DNA from: Cordia subcordata
Taxonomy: Eukaryota; Streptophyta; Magnoliopsida; Boraginales; Cordiaceae
Assembly (NCBI GenBank): GCA_028554755.1
Contig: JAPTOF010000001.1
Coordinates: forward strand, 36,661,501-36,725,500
Reading direction: 5' to 3'
DNA length: 64,000 nt
Shown: piece after piece, positions 11,201 to 22,312 of the stretch
How the letters are laid out: each line of letters begins with the position of its first letter
Numbering within the stretch: the stretch's first letter is position 1
Notes under the pieces: generated by a model
What the model saw: only the letters and a program-made list of their open reading frames with translations
Told to the model about the DNA's origin: nothing
The model's database searches: none
Made by a program: the position numbers and the translations under genes

Positions 11201-11510
11201 AATAGAGACAGAGTACATGGCAGCTACATATGCTTGTAAAGAAGCAATATGGATTCAGAGGTTAATGGAAGAACTCGGGCACAAACAGAAGAAGATTTCC
11301 TTGTATAATGACAGTCAGAGTGCCTTGCACATTATAAGAAATCTAGCCTTTCATTCTAGGACAAAGCACTTAGGTGTTTAGTATTACTTTGTTCGTGAAG
11401 TAGTGGAGGAAGGAAGTATGGACATGCTGAAGATTCACATTAACGAGAACCTAACAGATGTTATGACGAAGTCGATCAACGTTAAAAAGTTTGTTTGGAG
11501 TAAATCCTCT
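8249..11510 (+). pseudogene. Copia A gag-pol, broken
   Basis: Pieces are readable in several frames. Gag: about 8249-8810, with stops. A CCHC zinc knuckle CYNCGKKGHVKKDC: about 8980-9022. Protease: about 9145-9195, where the usual DSG/DTG active-site triplet reads DSR. Integrase pieces lie at about 9540-10180, including the GAG pre-integrase His motif. RT is only the N-terminal part (ELVPLPPRRKAIGHKWVYEIK), then the frame jumps to the post-RT segment (TRPDIAQ), so the catalytic palm with the YVDD box is gone. RNase H: about 11187-11381 (STIETEYMA, SLYNDSQSA). The element is inactive. Confidence 0.85.
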
Positions 11511-11597
11511 TGTGGCCTAGCAGAGACGTAAGCAACATGGAACCATCAAGTAATGAAGAGATTAAAAGGTTACCAAAATGAGCTTTAAGTGGGAGAA

Positions 11598-12191
11598 TGT
11601 GAGTATGTAAAGCTCACGTTTGGTGAGAAAGTCAAGATAGCAAATCTTGACAAGCTTGCAAACTATGATATTGAAGCAAACTTGATAATCTTCTTCCAAT
11701 TCCTTACAAGTCCTCACAAGCATTTAACACCAAGTGGAAAATCAGTTGCACCTATGGTAATAGGGTGGTAAATTTTGTCAAGCTTGGTCAAAAGTTTGCT
11801 CCAAGTTTTGCCTATAAATAGCAAGACTGGGAGAAGCTTTGGGTCATCAAAGCAAGAAGCAAATCAAAGCATTTAGAGAGAATAAAAAAGAATTCTTCTA
11901 AGTGTAGCATTTCTTTCACTTGTTATATATATTAGTGTAAGAGTGAGTTTCTCTTAATTATAAGATAGAGTAAAATAGTTCTCTCATTATTTTAGAGAGA
12001 AGGTTGTAAAACTTTTACACACAGTGAAATCCTCCTTACTCGTCCATGGTTTTTCCCTCAATTTGTTTGAGGGTTTTCCACATAAAATTTTTTCTGTCTC
12101 AATTATTCATGTTTTTTTTTTCACATTTTCTATTTTAGCTGCATGTTCTTGCTTTTCCAATCCTATCATTTCGGTACACCATACCTCAACA
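11598..12191 (+). repeat. 3' LTR of Copia A, 594 bp
   Basis: Starts TGTGAGTATGTAAAGCTCAC and ends ACCTCAACA. It is bounded by the purine tract on the left and the ATGCC TSD on the right. A TATA-like TATAAATAGCAAG (about 11813) probably marks the promoter, since the same string sits upstream of the transcribed leader in the 5' LTR. Confidence 0.9.
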
Positions 12192-12196
12192 ATGCC

Positions 12197-12621
12197 TTTT
12201 GAAAAGAGAAAAAGTTCATTGCAATACAAGACTGCAATATAACTGGTTATGGAGAAACATATAGGAAATTGGTAGATGTGCTATTTATTTGAGAAGATCA
12301 AACATCTTTTACAACTTTTTTAGTGAAAGATCATCACTCATTTCTGGAGAGAAGGGAATTAGGCTACATATTTCATTGCAAATTTTGGCAATAAGTGCCA
12401 AGGATTGAAGGTTTCTGATGGAGCTCAAGTCTGCTAGGCATTATTAGAATTGACGTATTGAACTTACCTTACCTTAGCCTTCAGATCCTCTGGTCTTTTT
12501 GTCTCTAGACCTTTTTCTTTTTGCTTCTAATTTGTGTATCTGTTGCATTTTTATAAAGGGTAATATTACTATCTTATTTTTGGCTTTTCTAAAAATTTTT
12601 TCTAATGACTCTTAGTAATAC
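12197..12621. other. Spacer between two LTR elements, no gene seen
   Basis: This continues the sequence to the left of Copia A across the TSD. Frames are short and interrupted, and I recognise no protein or RNA. Confidence 0.5.
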
Positions 12622-15123
12622 TGTTGAACTTATGGGTTTTAATCATGATAATTATATTTTGATGATGCTATAATTGTATTTGGTTAATTGCTACCATTAA
12701 GTATCTTGTACATCTTAGTTATAGTAGTTTGAGCAAGGTGAAGGCATTTGAGGAAAGAGAATGGTGCATAGAGCATGAAGATTAAAGTTTTGTGGAGCTT
12801 TCTTGAAGATTTAGTATAGTTCTTGTTTCTTAGTTTTTGTCATATTGATCTTAGTACATAAGTAAATACTATGAGCTCAATAACTTATAGCATTGCATAT
12901 ATACTCATTCAACTTTGCTTATGGTTTTTGAATTTTTATACTTGATCATCTTTCTCCTTAATTTATGTGCATATATCATGTTTAATATAGTCTCCTACAT
13001 CTTTATTGTCTTTATAGGAGATCATGTAATTACACTTGCATGAAATGTCTTTTCCTGTAGAAAGTTAAGTCTTATAGTCCATATTCTTCCATTATGGAGT
13101 TGCATGTATATAGCATTTTCTATTGCATTGGTATTTGATACGTATATAAGTTTTGTGTTATAGGTATATGAGCATTCTTATATAAGGTGGATACCTATAG
13201 GATAACTTGCATGTATAACCCTTTTTATACTCAAAATCTGGAAAAATCAAGTTAAGTGATGATTTGAATTTTGCATTTAATGTTTGGATGCTTGGTTAGT
13301 ATTAGCATTTATTGTGATAAGATATTAGAAGCACAAATAGTTGCATTGAGCTTCCAAATTCTGCAGAAAAACGTGACATACGGTTGATTTGATATAAAGT
13401 AGCTTTTTGATAAAAAGTGTATCTGCTTTTCAGCTTTTTTCTGCAACTACCAGCCTACACAGGCGGTCAACTAGTAGTGTGCTTCAATAGAAACAGAGAG
13501 CATATTTGGTCTACCGGAAGGCGGTCGACCGGTAGAGTGTTTCAGTAAGGTCATTTGGCTTCTGGAATTACCAGAACACCTAGGGGGTTGACCGGTAAAG
13601 TATCCCGGTAGCCCTCTGAGATGCTTTTTAAATTTGACTGTTTGGATATTTACTTTTTGGGCTTATAAATCAATTCTTTTCCTTCTAACTCAGATAAGAA
13701 CTTGTTCAAAACATCTTTCTAGGCTCTCTAGCATTCAATATACTTCATCTACTGCAATCTTGCTCTATTCATTGCAATTTTCATTGATTGCATATCATTG
13801 GCATTTAAGATCAAGTTCTTAAGCTTCATAAATTGCTTATCTACTTAGAGAATCATAGGAATGTTTAAATACCTTTGTACACTTGCTCAAAAGAAGTTCT
13901 TGTATTCCAAACTCTTTTACTAATACATTGGGTGCAATTTTCTTTACTCTTGGGTAGCATAGTTGTGAGGAACTTCTCTCAAGAGTGAAGGGTTGAAATC
14001 CTCAAGTATTAGGCTAATACTTGTGGTCCTTGTGGTGAAGCAAGGGCTGTGATAATTGTTTTACACTTTTACAACGTACTAAGCAAGAAGCCAATTCACT
14101 AGTGAGGTTTCTGAAACCTTAAGGGAAGATCTTAGGTAGTAGACTAGGCCCTCAGGAGTTTGAACCATTCTAAATCGCTGCGTTTGATTTTGATAAAAAG
14201 TGTATCTGCTTTTCAACTTTTTTCTGCAACTACTAGCCTACACAAGCTGTCGACCGGTAGTGTGCTCCAATAGAGACAGAGAGCATATTTGTTCTACTGG
14301 AACACTTAGGCAGTTGACCGGTAGAGTGTTCCGATAAAGCGATTTGGCTTCTGGAACTACTGGAACACCCAGGGGGTCGATCGGTAGAGTATTCCGGTAG
14401 CCCTCTGAGATGCTTTTTAAATTTGACTGTTGGGAGATTTACATTTTGGGCTTATAAATACATTCTTTTCCTCCCAACTCAGATAAGAACTTGTTCAAAA
14501 CATCCTTCTAGGCTCTCTAGCATTCACTATACTTTATCTACTGCAATCTTGCTTTATTCATTGCAATTTTTATTGATTGCATATCATTGGCATTTAAGAT
14601 CAAGTTCTTGAGATCCATAAATTGCTTATCTATTTAGAGAAACATAGGAAGGTTTAAATACCTTTGTACACTTGCTTAAAAGAAGTTCTTGTATTCCAAA
14701 CTCTCTACCAATACATTGGGTGTGATTTTCTTTACTCTTGAATAGCATAGTTGTGAGGAAATTCTCTCAAGAGTGAAGGGTTGAAATCCTCAAGTATTGG
14801 GCTAATACTTGTGGTCTTTGTAGTGAAGCAAGAGCTGTGATCGTTGTTCTACACTTCTACAACGTATTAAGCAAGAAGTCAATTCACTAGTGAGGTTTCT
14901 GAAACCCTAAGGGAAGATCTTAGGTAGTGAACTAGGCCCTCAGGAGTTCGAACCACTCTAAATCATTGCGTTTGATACTCTTAACCTTATACTCTTTATA
15001 TTTTGAGTATTTACTTTGAATTTTGCATGTGCTTTTACATGAAATAATTGTTTAAAGTTTTAAGTGATTAATTGTGCCAATAATCCAATTTACCCCCTTC
15101 TTGGATTCATTTTCTGGGAACCA
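12622..15123 (+). repeat. 5' LTR of element B, 2502 bp, with an internal tandem duplication
   Basis: It runs from TGTTGAACTTATGGG to TTCTGGGAACCA, two bases before the primer-binding site. A segment of about 785 bp is present twice in tandem (about 13408-14190 and 14191-14972). The 3' LTR carries about 75 bp near 18585-18660 that the 5' LTR lacks, while the 5' LTR has about 45 bp near 12778-12825 that the 3' LTR lacks. The pair has therefore diverged by several indels. Confidence 0.85.
13408..14972 (+). repeat. Tandem duplication of about 785 bp in the element B LTR
   Basis: Both copies begin TGATAAAAAGTGTATCTGCT and end near TGCGTTTGAT. They contain three ACCGGTAG-type motifs about 60 bp apart and the tract TTTTGGGCTTATAAATxxATTC, a likely TATA region. 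Copy 2 is closer to the truncated 3' LTR than copy 1 is (for example CCTCCCAACTCAG in copy 2 and the 3' LTR, CCTTCTAACTCAG in copy 1). Confidence 0.85.
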
Positions 15124-15224
15124 ACTGGCATCAGAGCCTAGTGCTCTACACATTAATTGCATAAGTTGTATAATTTTTTGCATTATTGTGTGTTTTTTGA
15201 CTTAATCGTCTGGAGCTAAAGATC

Positions 15225-17640
15225 ATGGCACTTAGAGTTCAAGAAGTCATTCTACTACTAGAGTCCCATTTTTTATGGAACTAATTACCCCTTTTGGAAA
15301 GTTAGAATGAGGATATTTTTGCAAGCTAATGATTATAATGCATGAAGAACCATAGTTAATGGTCCAATTATTCCTATTAAAGAAGTTAATGGTGCTAAGG
15401 TCCCCAAGCCAAAAGAAGAATGGGATAGAAATGATATAAAACTTGTTGATGCAAATGTCAATGCTATTCACTTTCTTTATCTTGCCATAGATGTGAACGA
15501 ATAAAATCATTGGATGTACAACAGCTAAAGAAATATGGGATCAACTAGAAGTCACAGATGAAGGCACTAATCAAGTTAAAGAAACTAGAATAAGTATGCT
15601 TGTGCATAAATATGAAATGTTCCAAATGTTTCCGGAAGAAAGTATTGAGCAAATGTATTCTAGATTTATTGAAATTGTTAATTCTTTGAAATCTCTTGGA
15701 AAAATTTATGAAAATTCCAAGCTTGCTAGGAAACTCTTGAGGAGTCTATCATTTTCATGGCTACCAAATATGACGGCCATCAAGGAAGCCAAGGATCTTA
15801 ACAAACTTCCATTGAGTGAACTGATTGACTCACTCATGACTCATGAGTTAGAACTCAAAGCACTTGAGCAACGACAAAAGGTCAAGGCCATAAATAACAT
15901 AGCACTTAAAGCCACTTCACAAGAAGATTCAAGTGAAAGTGAAAGTGAAAAAGATGAAGGGATGACCATGTTCTCAAAATTCAAAAAATTCATGAGGAAT
16001 GAGAGATTCAACTCAAGAAGAGCTCTAAATAAAGAAGTAAGTAAATTTGAAGTTAATAAAGAACTAATTTGTTTCAATTGTAACGAGACATGTCAAAGCA
16101 AAGTGTCCCTTAAGGAAGAAGATGTCCAAGAAGAAAGCACTGAAGGCACATTGGAGCAATTCTGAATCAAGCGATGATGATGAGCAATCCATCAAACAAG
16201 AAGTTGTCAATCTTTGTCTCGTGGCAAGAGAAGATGATGAGGTAACCCCCAACTACACTTCATGTGATGAAGATAAATGCTCATATGAAGAATTAGAACA
16301 AATGTTTAATGAAATGTTTATGGAATATAAAAAGGTTGTTGAGAAAAACCAAGACTCAAAAAGAACATTTTATCTCTTGAAAACAAGTTACATATTTCCT
16401 CTTGTAAGAATGAAAATTTGAAAAAAGGATTTAGAAAAGAAGAAAACAAATGTGGATTTATGATGCAGCCTAATTCTAGTTATATTAGGATTTAGGATTT
16501 GTTATTTTTTTTAATTGAGTCCTAGTTATATTAGCTATTTGATATTGAGTTCTATTGTTATATTAGAATTAGTTTATTAGCTATTTTTATATAAAAAAGA
16601 CTGATAAAGTCAAATTCTATTTAGTTTTAGATTCCTAAAATAGCTATATATAGGGGTGAAAGTTTTCATTGTTGGAGGAACCTTTTCCAGAAGTTATTCA
16701 TTACTATATTTATTCCCTCTCTTAAGGTTTATTATCTATGAGATTTCTTGGCAAACTTTAGCCTTGAAATTAAACTCCTTGATTTTCCTTCTTTCTTGTT
16801 ATGTTTTCCAAATTTTCGCTGCATTAATTTATAAAATGAAAATGATGATTTAAAAAGAAAAGGTGAAAAGTTTGGAAGAAAGCTTAGAAAAGTTTACAAA
16901 TGGAACAAAGAATTTAAATGTTTTACTTGGAAAACGAAGGTATGCTTTTGACAAAGCTGGAAATAGCTATGATTCTTCAAAGAAGCAAAAATCTTACATA
17001 AATTTCTTTGAAAACAAGGCTACTACTTCAAAAATAAGAAATGATTTTCAAAAGAAACATGATCACTACAAAAGGCATTTTGTAAAAGCATCTTCTACTA
17101 GTGCACCTAAAGTTACTTGCAACTATTATGGTAGAAATGGTCATGGATCTAATAAATGTTTCATTAGAAAATATGATGAGACAAAATACAATTTGACGTG
17201 GGTTTTTAAAGGGACCAAATCTAATGCTCAAGGACCCAACAAAACTTGGGTACCTAGTCCTACTTGATTTCTTTGTATAGGTTTGCCTTGCATCCTTCGG
17301 AGATAATGGAAAATGGTTCCTAGATTGTGGATACTCAAGGCACATGACAGGTGACAAATTAAAACGCTTTGTCACTAAAAGAGAAGAATGATTGATTTGT
17401 TATATTTGGGGACAACTCCAAAAATCATGTGTATTGGAGATATCGCTGACAAATCAAAACTTTGTATTAAGAATGTGTTGTTCATAGTTTGAAACAAGAC
17501 TTGTTTAGTATTAGACAAACTTTGTGTTAAGAGCTTCCATGTTATCTCTAAACTCTTATTTGTTGATATAAAGCAAGCAAATGAACTTAATGATGCATGT
17601 AATGAGAACAAATATGATCAACACGTTTAAAAAAATGTTT
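15225..17640 (+). pseudogene. Element B gag and protease stub
   Basis: Decayed coding sequence from about 15225. The longest frames are 15596-16165, 16122-16421 and 16863-17267. Gag shows the UBN2-type segment (EESIEQMYSRFIEIVNSLKSLG, with LIDSLMTHELEL further on), an acidic stretch (DSSESESEKDEG), a damaged first knuckle (CFNCNETCQSK) and a second CCHC-like motif in which the first Cys pair reads CNYYGRNGHGSNKC, so one Cys is lost. The protease begins WFLDCGYSRHMTGD, with the active-site triplet changed from DSG to DCG, and then fades into stops. No integrase or RT follows. The solo LTR at 16461-16826 interrupts gag. Confidence 0.8.
16456..16831 (+). mobile_element. Solo LTR nested in element B gag, 366 bp
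   Basis: The insert is 16461-16826, beginning TGATGCAGCCTAATTC and ending TTTCGCTGCATTA, with the direct repeat ATTTA at 16456-16460 and 16827-16831. Terminal TGATGCAGC and GCTGCATTA form a short imperfect inverted repeat. It has a TATA-like TAGCTATATATAGGGG (about 16640) followed by a leader-like T-rich tail, as in an LTR promoter. There is no internal coding sequence. The gag coding sense resumes on the other side. Confidence 0.65.
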
Positions 17641-18095
17641 GTATGTAATAAGCATGGTATAAGTATTAAGTGGATTCCTAGTTGAAAATGGCTTTGTTTG
17701 CTTCATTTCAATGCTTAATACTTGACTAATTGCTAGGTATTATGTCTTTGCATGCTTGTATGGAGCCAAGTGATAATACCTCTTAGTATTGATGGCTCAT
17801 TGTTTCACTTTAACTTCCTTATGGCTCAAAGTTATCCTTTTTGATTCCTTTTGATGATGCCAAAAGAGGAGAAAGGGAATTGATTATTATTGATTGTTAT
17901 TGGAAAAAATGTATTGATTATTGATTGTTATTGGAGTATTATTTTTGTATTAAGAATGCTTTTATTACAAATGTTTTTATTACTCTTATAGCTCAAAGTG
18001 TTATGCTATAATTGAGGGGGAGTCTTGAAGTAAGGGGGAGTTTTCTCCTTAGACTCCAATTTTGACAATTTTGTCATCATAAGAAAAAGGGAGAA

Positions 18096-19447
18096 TGTTG
18101 AACTTATGGGTTTTAATCATGATAATTATATTTTGATAATGCCATAATTGTATTTTGTTAATTGCTACCATTAAGTATCTTGTATATCTTAGTTATAGTA
18201 ACTTGAGCAAGGTGAAGGCATTTGAGCAAAAAGAATGGTGCATGGAGCATGGTGTATAGTTCTTGTTTCTTAGCTTTTGTTATATTGATCTTAGTACATA
18301 AGCAAATATTATGAGCTCAATAACTAATTGCATTGCATACATACTCATTCAACTTTGCTTATGGTTTTTGGATTTTTATACTTGATCATTTTTCTCCTTA
18401 ACCTATGTGCATATATCATGTTTAATTTAGTCTCCTACATCTCTATTGTCTTTATAGGAGATCATGTAATTACACTTGCATGAAATGTCTTTTCCTGTAG
18501 AAAGTTGAGTCTTATAGTCCATATTCTTCCATTATGGAGTTGCATGTACATAACATTTTCTCTTACATTGGTATTTGATACTTTGGTGCATATATATGTT
18601 TATGTGTATGTGTATATGTCCATACCTGCATGAAATCTACAATAAAAGTGTATTATCTTGTATATAAGTTTTGTATTATAGGTATATGAGCATTCTTATA
18701 TAAGGTGGATACCTATAGGATAACACTATTGCATGTAGAACCCTTTTTATGCTCAAAATCTGGAAAAATCAAGTTAAGTGATGATTTGAACTTTACAATT
18801 AGTGTTGGGATGCTTGGTTAGTATTAGCATTTATTGTGATAAGATATTATAGGCACAAATAGTTGCATTGAGCTTCCAAATTCTGCAAAAAAAAAATATA
18901 TGACTTGCTGTTGATTTGATATAAAGTAGCTTTTTGGTAAAAAGTGTATCTGCTTTTAAGCTTTTTTCTGCAACTACTAGCCTACACAAGCTGTCGACCG
19001 GTAGTATGCTCCAATAGAAACAGAGAGCATATTTGTTCTACTGGAACACTTAGGCAGTTGACCGATAGAGTGTTCCAATAAAGCGATTTGGCTTCTGGAA
19101 CTACTGGAACACCCAGGGGGTCGATCGGTAGAGTATTCCGGTAGCCCTTTGAGACGATTTTTAAATTTGACTGTTGGGAGATTTACATTTTGGTCTTATA
19201 AATACATTCTTTTCCTCCCAACTCAGATAAGAACTTGTTCAAAACATCCTTCTAGGCTCTCTAGCATTCACTATACTTTATCTATTGCAATCTTGCTCTA
19301 TTCATTGCAATTTTTATTGATTGTATATCATTGGCATTTAAGATCAAGTTCTTGAGATCCATAAATTACTTATCTATTTAGAGAAACATAGGAAAGTTTA
19401 AATACCTTTGTACACTTGCTTAAAAGAAGTTCTTGTATTCCAAACTC
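18096..19447 (+). repeat. 3' LTR of element B, truncated at its right end
   Basis: It starts TGTTGAACTTATGGGTTTTA after the purine tract. It matches the 5' LTR through the ACCGGTAG region and stops at CTTGTATTCCAAACTCT, where unrelated Copia sequence begins. About 370 bp of the LTR end is missing, or more if the duplication had been present. Confidence 0.85.
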
Positions 19448-20103
19448 TGAACTGTAGCAAGATACAAGTACAGTCTTTTGTGATAGCCAGAGTGCAATCC
19501 ATCTGACGAAGAATTAGATGTATCATGAGAGGACTAAACACATTGATATCAGATATCATTTTATCAGAGATGTTGTATCATATCACTGCAGAAGATATCT
19601 ACCCATGAGAATCCAACAGATATGATGACTAAGGTGGTTCCAGTCAGCAAGTTTAAGCATTGCTTGGACTTGGTTGGTATTTGCGGTGCGGAGCATTGAG
19701 CTCTTAGAGGCAGTTGGCTGCAAGGATGATGGTGTATTAATTGGAGCGAATACATGCTAAGGTGGAGATTTGTTGAATGTGGCCCGTATTCTTGGGCAAC
19801 AAGAATAACAGATTTCCTTGTTAGCATATTACCTTATTCGCTTGTTACCTTTTGTAGCACATAATTAATTAGTTGTCTTTTCTGCTTAATAGGTTTAGGA
19901 AACCTTTGTACTATAAATATGTGGCAATACTCATTATGTTATGTGTGAGAGAGAAATCAAAGTTGAGAGTCTCGTAGCATTCGTGATCAATAATAGAATT
20001 ATTCTCTGCTGCCCGTGGACGTAGGCTTTAAAGCCGAATCACGTAATTCTTGTGTCCGTTATTTCTTCTCATATTCTTCGTATTTGCATATTTTTCCCCA
20101 ACA
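19448..20103 (+). mobile_element. 3' end of another Copia: RNase H tail plus 333-bp LTR
   Basis: The first about 200 bp encode the end of a Copia RNase H in mixed frames (a CDSQSAIHL-like start, then [17 protein letters not shown], then ENPTDMMTK). The LTR 19771-20103 starts TGTTGAATGTGGCCC and ends TTTTTCCCCAACA, preceded by the purine tract AAGGTGGAGATT. A TATA-like ACTATAAATATGTGG lies at about 19910. Everything upstream of RNase H is missing. The junction at 19447/19448 fuses it directly to the broken LTR of element B. Confidence 0.85.
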
Positions 20104-21077
20104 TTATCGCATCTCCAGCCAAATTCAGCGTCCAAAATCTTACTTTTAATTTTGAATGCATTAGATTCCCTAACTTTTGGAAAACAGATTATTTTCGGTG
20201 TTTGGCTGTTATAGTGGCAAAGATTCTTTGATGTTGGTAGTCACACATAAGAGGATTTTGTAAGGAAAAAATGTTTTCATCTCCTTGGCTAATTTAAAAA
20301 ACTTCCCTCCATTATCGGCTAAAATTTTTTATTGACCAAAAAAATTTTTTTGGTTAACTAAGGAGAAAAGTTACAACATATAAACAGAGCTTTAGCTACA
20401 TTTTTAAGAAGTAATTAAGCAAACTAGCAGACTGAAAATTCTGTCCATTATGTCTATTTTTTTTAAAATCGCATTCTTTGAGGTGGTCTTGCGATAAAGT
20501 AAAGAAGAAAAGAGGCGAGAGGCACTTTTGTTCTACTTAGAATTGCTAAACATTTTCTTATTTGTCCATAACAACATAAAAAAGTTATAAAGTTTTTGAA
20601 TTTGTTGCTTAATTAGCCAACAAAATCAATGCAGTTCAGATATTTTAGTTACTTTATTAGATACAATATTGGCGTAAATAAATATCTTCATTTATCGGCT
20701 ATCGAAAGACGAACTTACCAGTGGATATGAGGATTTGTGCTAACAAGAGAAAGTAGAGTCCTATTCTTTTTTGGTTTGAAAAAAAAAAAGTGTTTTAGTG
20801 ATGTATATTTATTTTGTTAGAGTAAAAAGTTTTAAGGGCAAATTTGAAATTTAACTAAGAAAGTTAACTTGAGCAGATTTGATCGTTAGTCAATATGGAT
20901 GATGTAGCTATTTATTTGGATTAGGGTGGAAGTGTCATTAACCCTATACATTGAGGGGATTAAGTGGAAAAATCCCAATTCTTTATGAACCAATTAACTA
21001 ACTTAGTTTACCTCTTTCCCACACCTATGTAGAAAACTATTGTATCTTGTAATTATAATTATATATTATACTAGTAC

Positions 21078-21124
<47 letters not shown>

Positions 21125-22136
21125 GGACATATTTACTTTTCTAATAGCATAAATTAAATTTATTTGAGTTTATCTATTTTAAATAGCGGATGACCAATTC
21201 TGTCATGAATATCCGTGCATTGCATTTTTTTAATAATAGACATCAATTTTAGTTGGGTTTACTCTCTTTTGATATTAGATGTTAAATTTACTTGGATTTT
21301 AATATTTAGGAATCTATTATTGAATATTATTTGAAGAATTAACTTATCAACAATTAAAATTTTAAATTAAAATTAATAATATATATTTATAGATATAAGA
21401 TGAATCGTTTAAAATTCACTAGTAAATATTATTTTAAGCATTAATTAAAATTGACAATTAAATTTTTAAACTAAAACTAATGATATATATTAATAAATAA
21501 AAAATTCAAGGGAGGTTGTTTGAATTTTATATAAAAAAATACTTTCCTTAATTGTACAACTAAATCGTGAAATAAATATAACTACATGATAAATTTCATC
21601 GGGAAACTCAGCAAACTTTTCGATTTGATGAAATCAAGTTCAGGTAATTAGAGAATTAGGGAAAGCAAATAAATTTTAGTTCATTATTTCTTGAAAAAAA
21701 AAATGATTGGGGACTAGTAGAAATTCTAAAATGGAATAATTAAATTATTAAATGACAAACACGGTTGGGCTAAAATATAAGTAAAGCGGTTTTCCCCCCC
21801 TTTCTTTTGTGCATATTAGAATTCATCTGGATTGATTTTTTTTCAAAAATATTTTTTTAATTTTTTAAAAAATACTTCTTCAACTGAAAAAATTGAAATT
21901 GAGCTTTTTCTATAATTTTAAGTTTTCTTAAATATAATTCATATACTTAGTATCAAAATAATATACTTTTTTTTAAAAAAATATTTTTTTTATTTAAAAA
22001 AAAAAAAGTCAATTCAAATCGGCCCTTCACGTGCAGAAGGGCTGGGCTGGGCTGGGCTAAAGTTTAAGTTAAAATCTGGAGCTCGAGTTCAAATCGTATA
22101 CCTTAATAAATAAATCACAATATAGTTACGAACTGA
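20104..22136. other. AT-rich intergenic DNA upstream of the F-box gene
   Basis: No gene is seen. It contains an (AT)20 microsatellite at 21082-21121, several A/T homopolymers, and a GGGCT repeat (about 22038-22060) within 300 bp of the F-box gene start. The part nearest 22136 may hold that gene's promoter, but no individual site is convincing. Confidence 0.5.
21082..21121. repeat. (AT)20 microsatellite
   Basis: Uninterrupted AT dinucleotide run of about 40 bp. Confidence 0.95.
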
Positions 22137-22312
22137 ATGACGAACAGGTACCAAAACCCTAATACACAGCATAGCGAGTTGACCTCCCCTATTTCTTGCA
22201 AAATTTCCGTTCAGCAGATGACAACAATGACGAGAAATCATGGCATGAATCTAGGTATGTTATCGACCACTCTGGATATTTATATTTTTAATGTTCTATT
22301 TTCTAATTTTAG

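Larger units (their letters stand above)
7083..12196 (+). mobile_element. Copia-type LTR retrotransposon A, complete but decayed
   Basis: The element is 7088-12191, flanked by the 5-bp TSD ATGCC at 7083-7087 and 12192-12196. The 5' LTR is 7088-8133 (enlarged by a nested MITE) and the 3' LTR is 11598-12191. A primer-binding site TGGTATCAAAG (8135-8145) resembles the initiator Met-tRNA complement, and a purine-rich tract AAGTGGGAGA lies just before the 3' LTR. The internal order gag, zinc knuckle, protease, integrase, RT remnant, RNase H is the Copia order. Many stops and a large RT deletion show it cannot act on its own. The LTRs differ at numerous sites, implying an old insertion. Confidence 0.93.
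12622..19447 (+). mobile_element. Non-autonomous Copia-like LTR element B with very long LTRs
   Basis: The 5' LTR (12622-15123) and 3' LTR (18096-19447, truncated) share the start TGTTGAACTTATGGGTTTTA. The 5' LTR is followed by a primer-binding site TGGCATCAGAGCC (15126-15138), and a purine tract AAAAAGGGAGAA precedes the 3' LTR. The interior of about 3 kb holds gag and a protease start only; integrase, RT and RNase H are absent. A solo LTR sits inside gag. The right end is replaced by another Copia fragment, so the right TSD is lost. It would need enzymes from a relative to move. Confidence 0.85.

Noticed and set aside
15247..15510. 87-residue minus-strand frame
   Set aside because: Antisense of the decayed gag start of element B.
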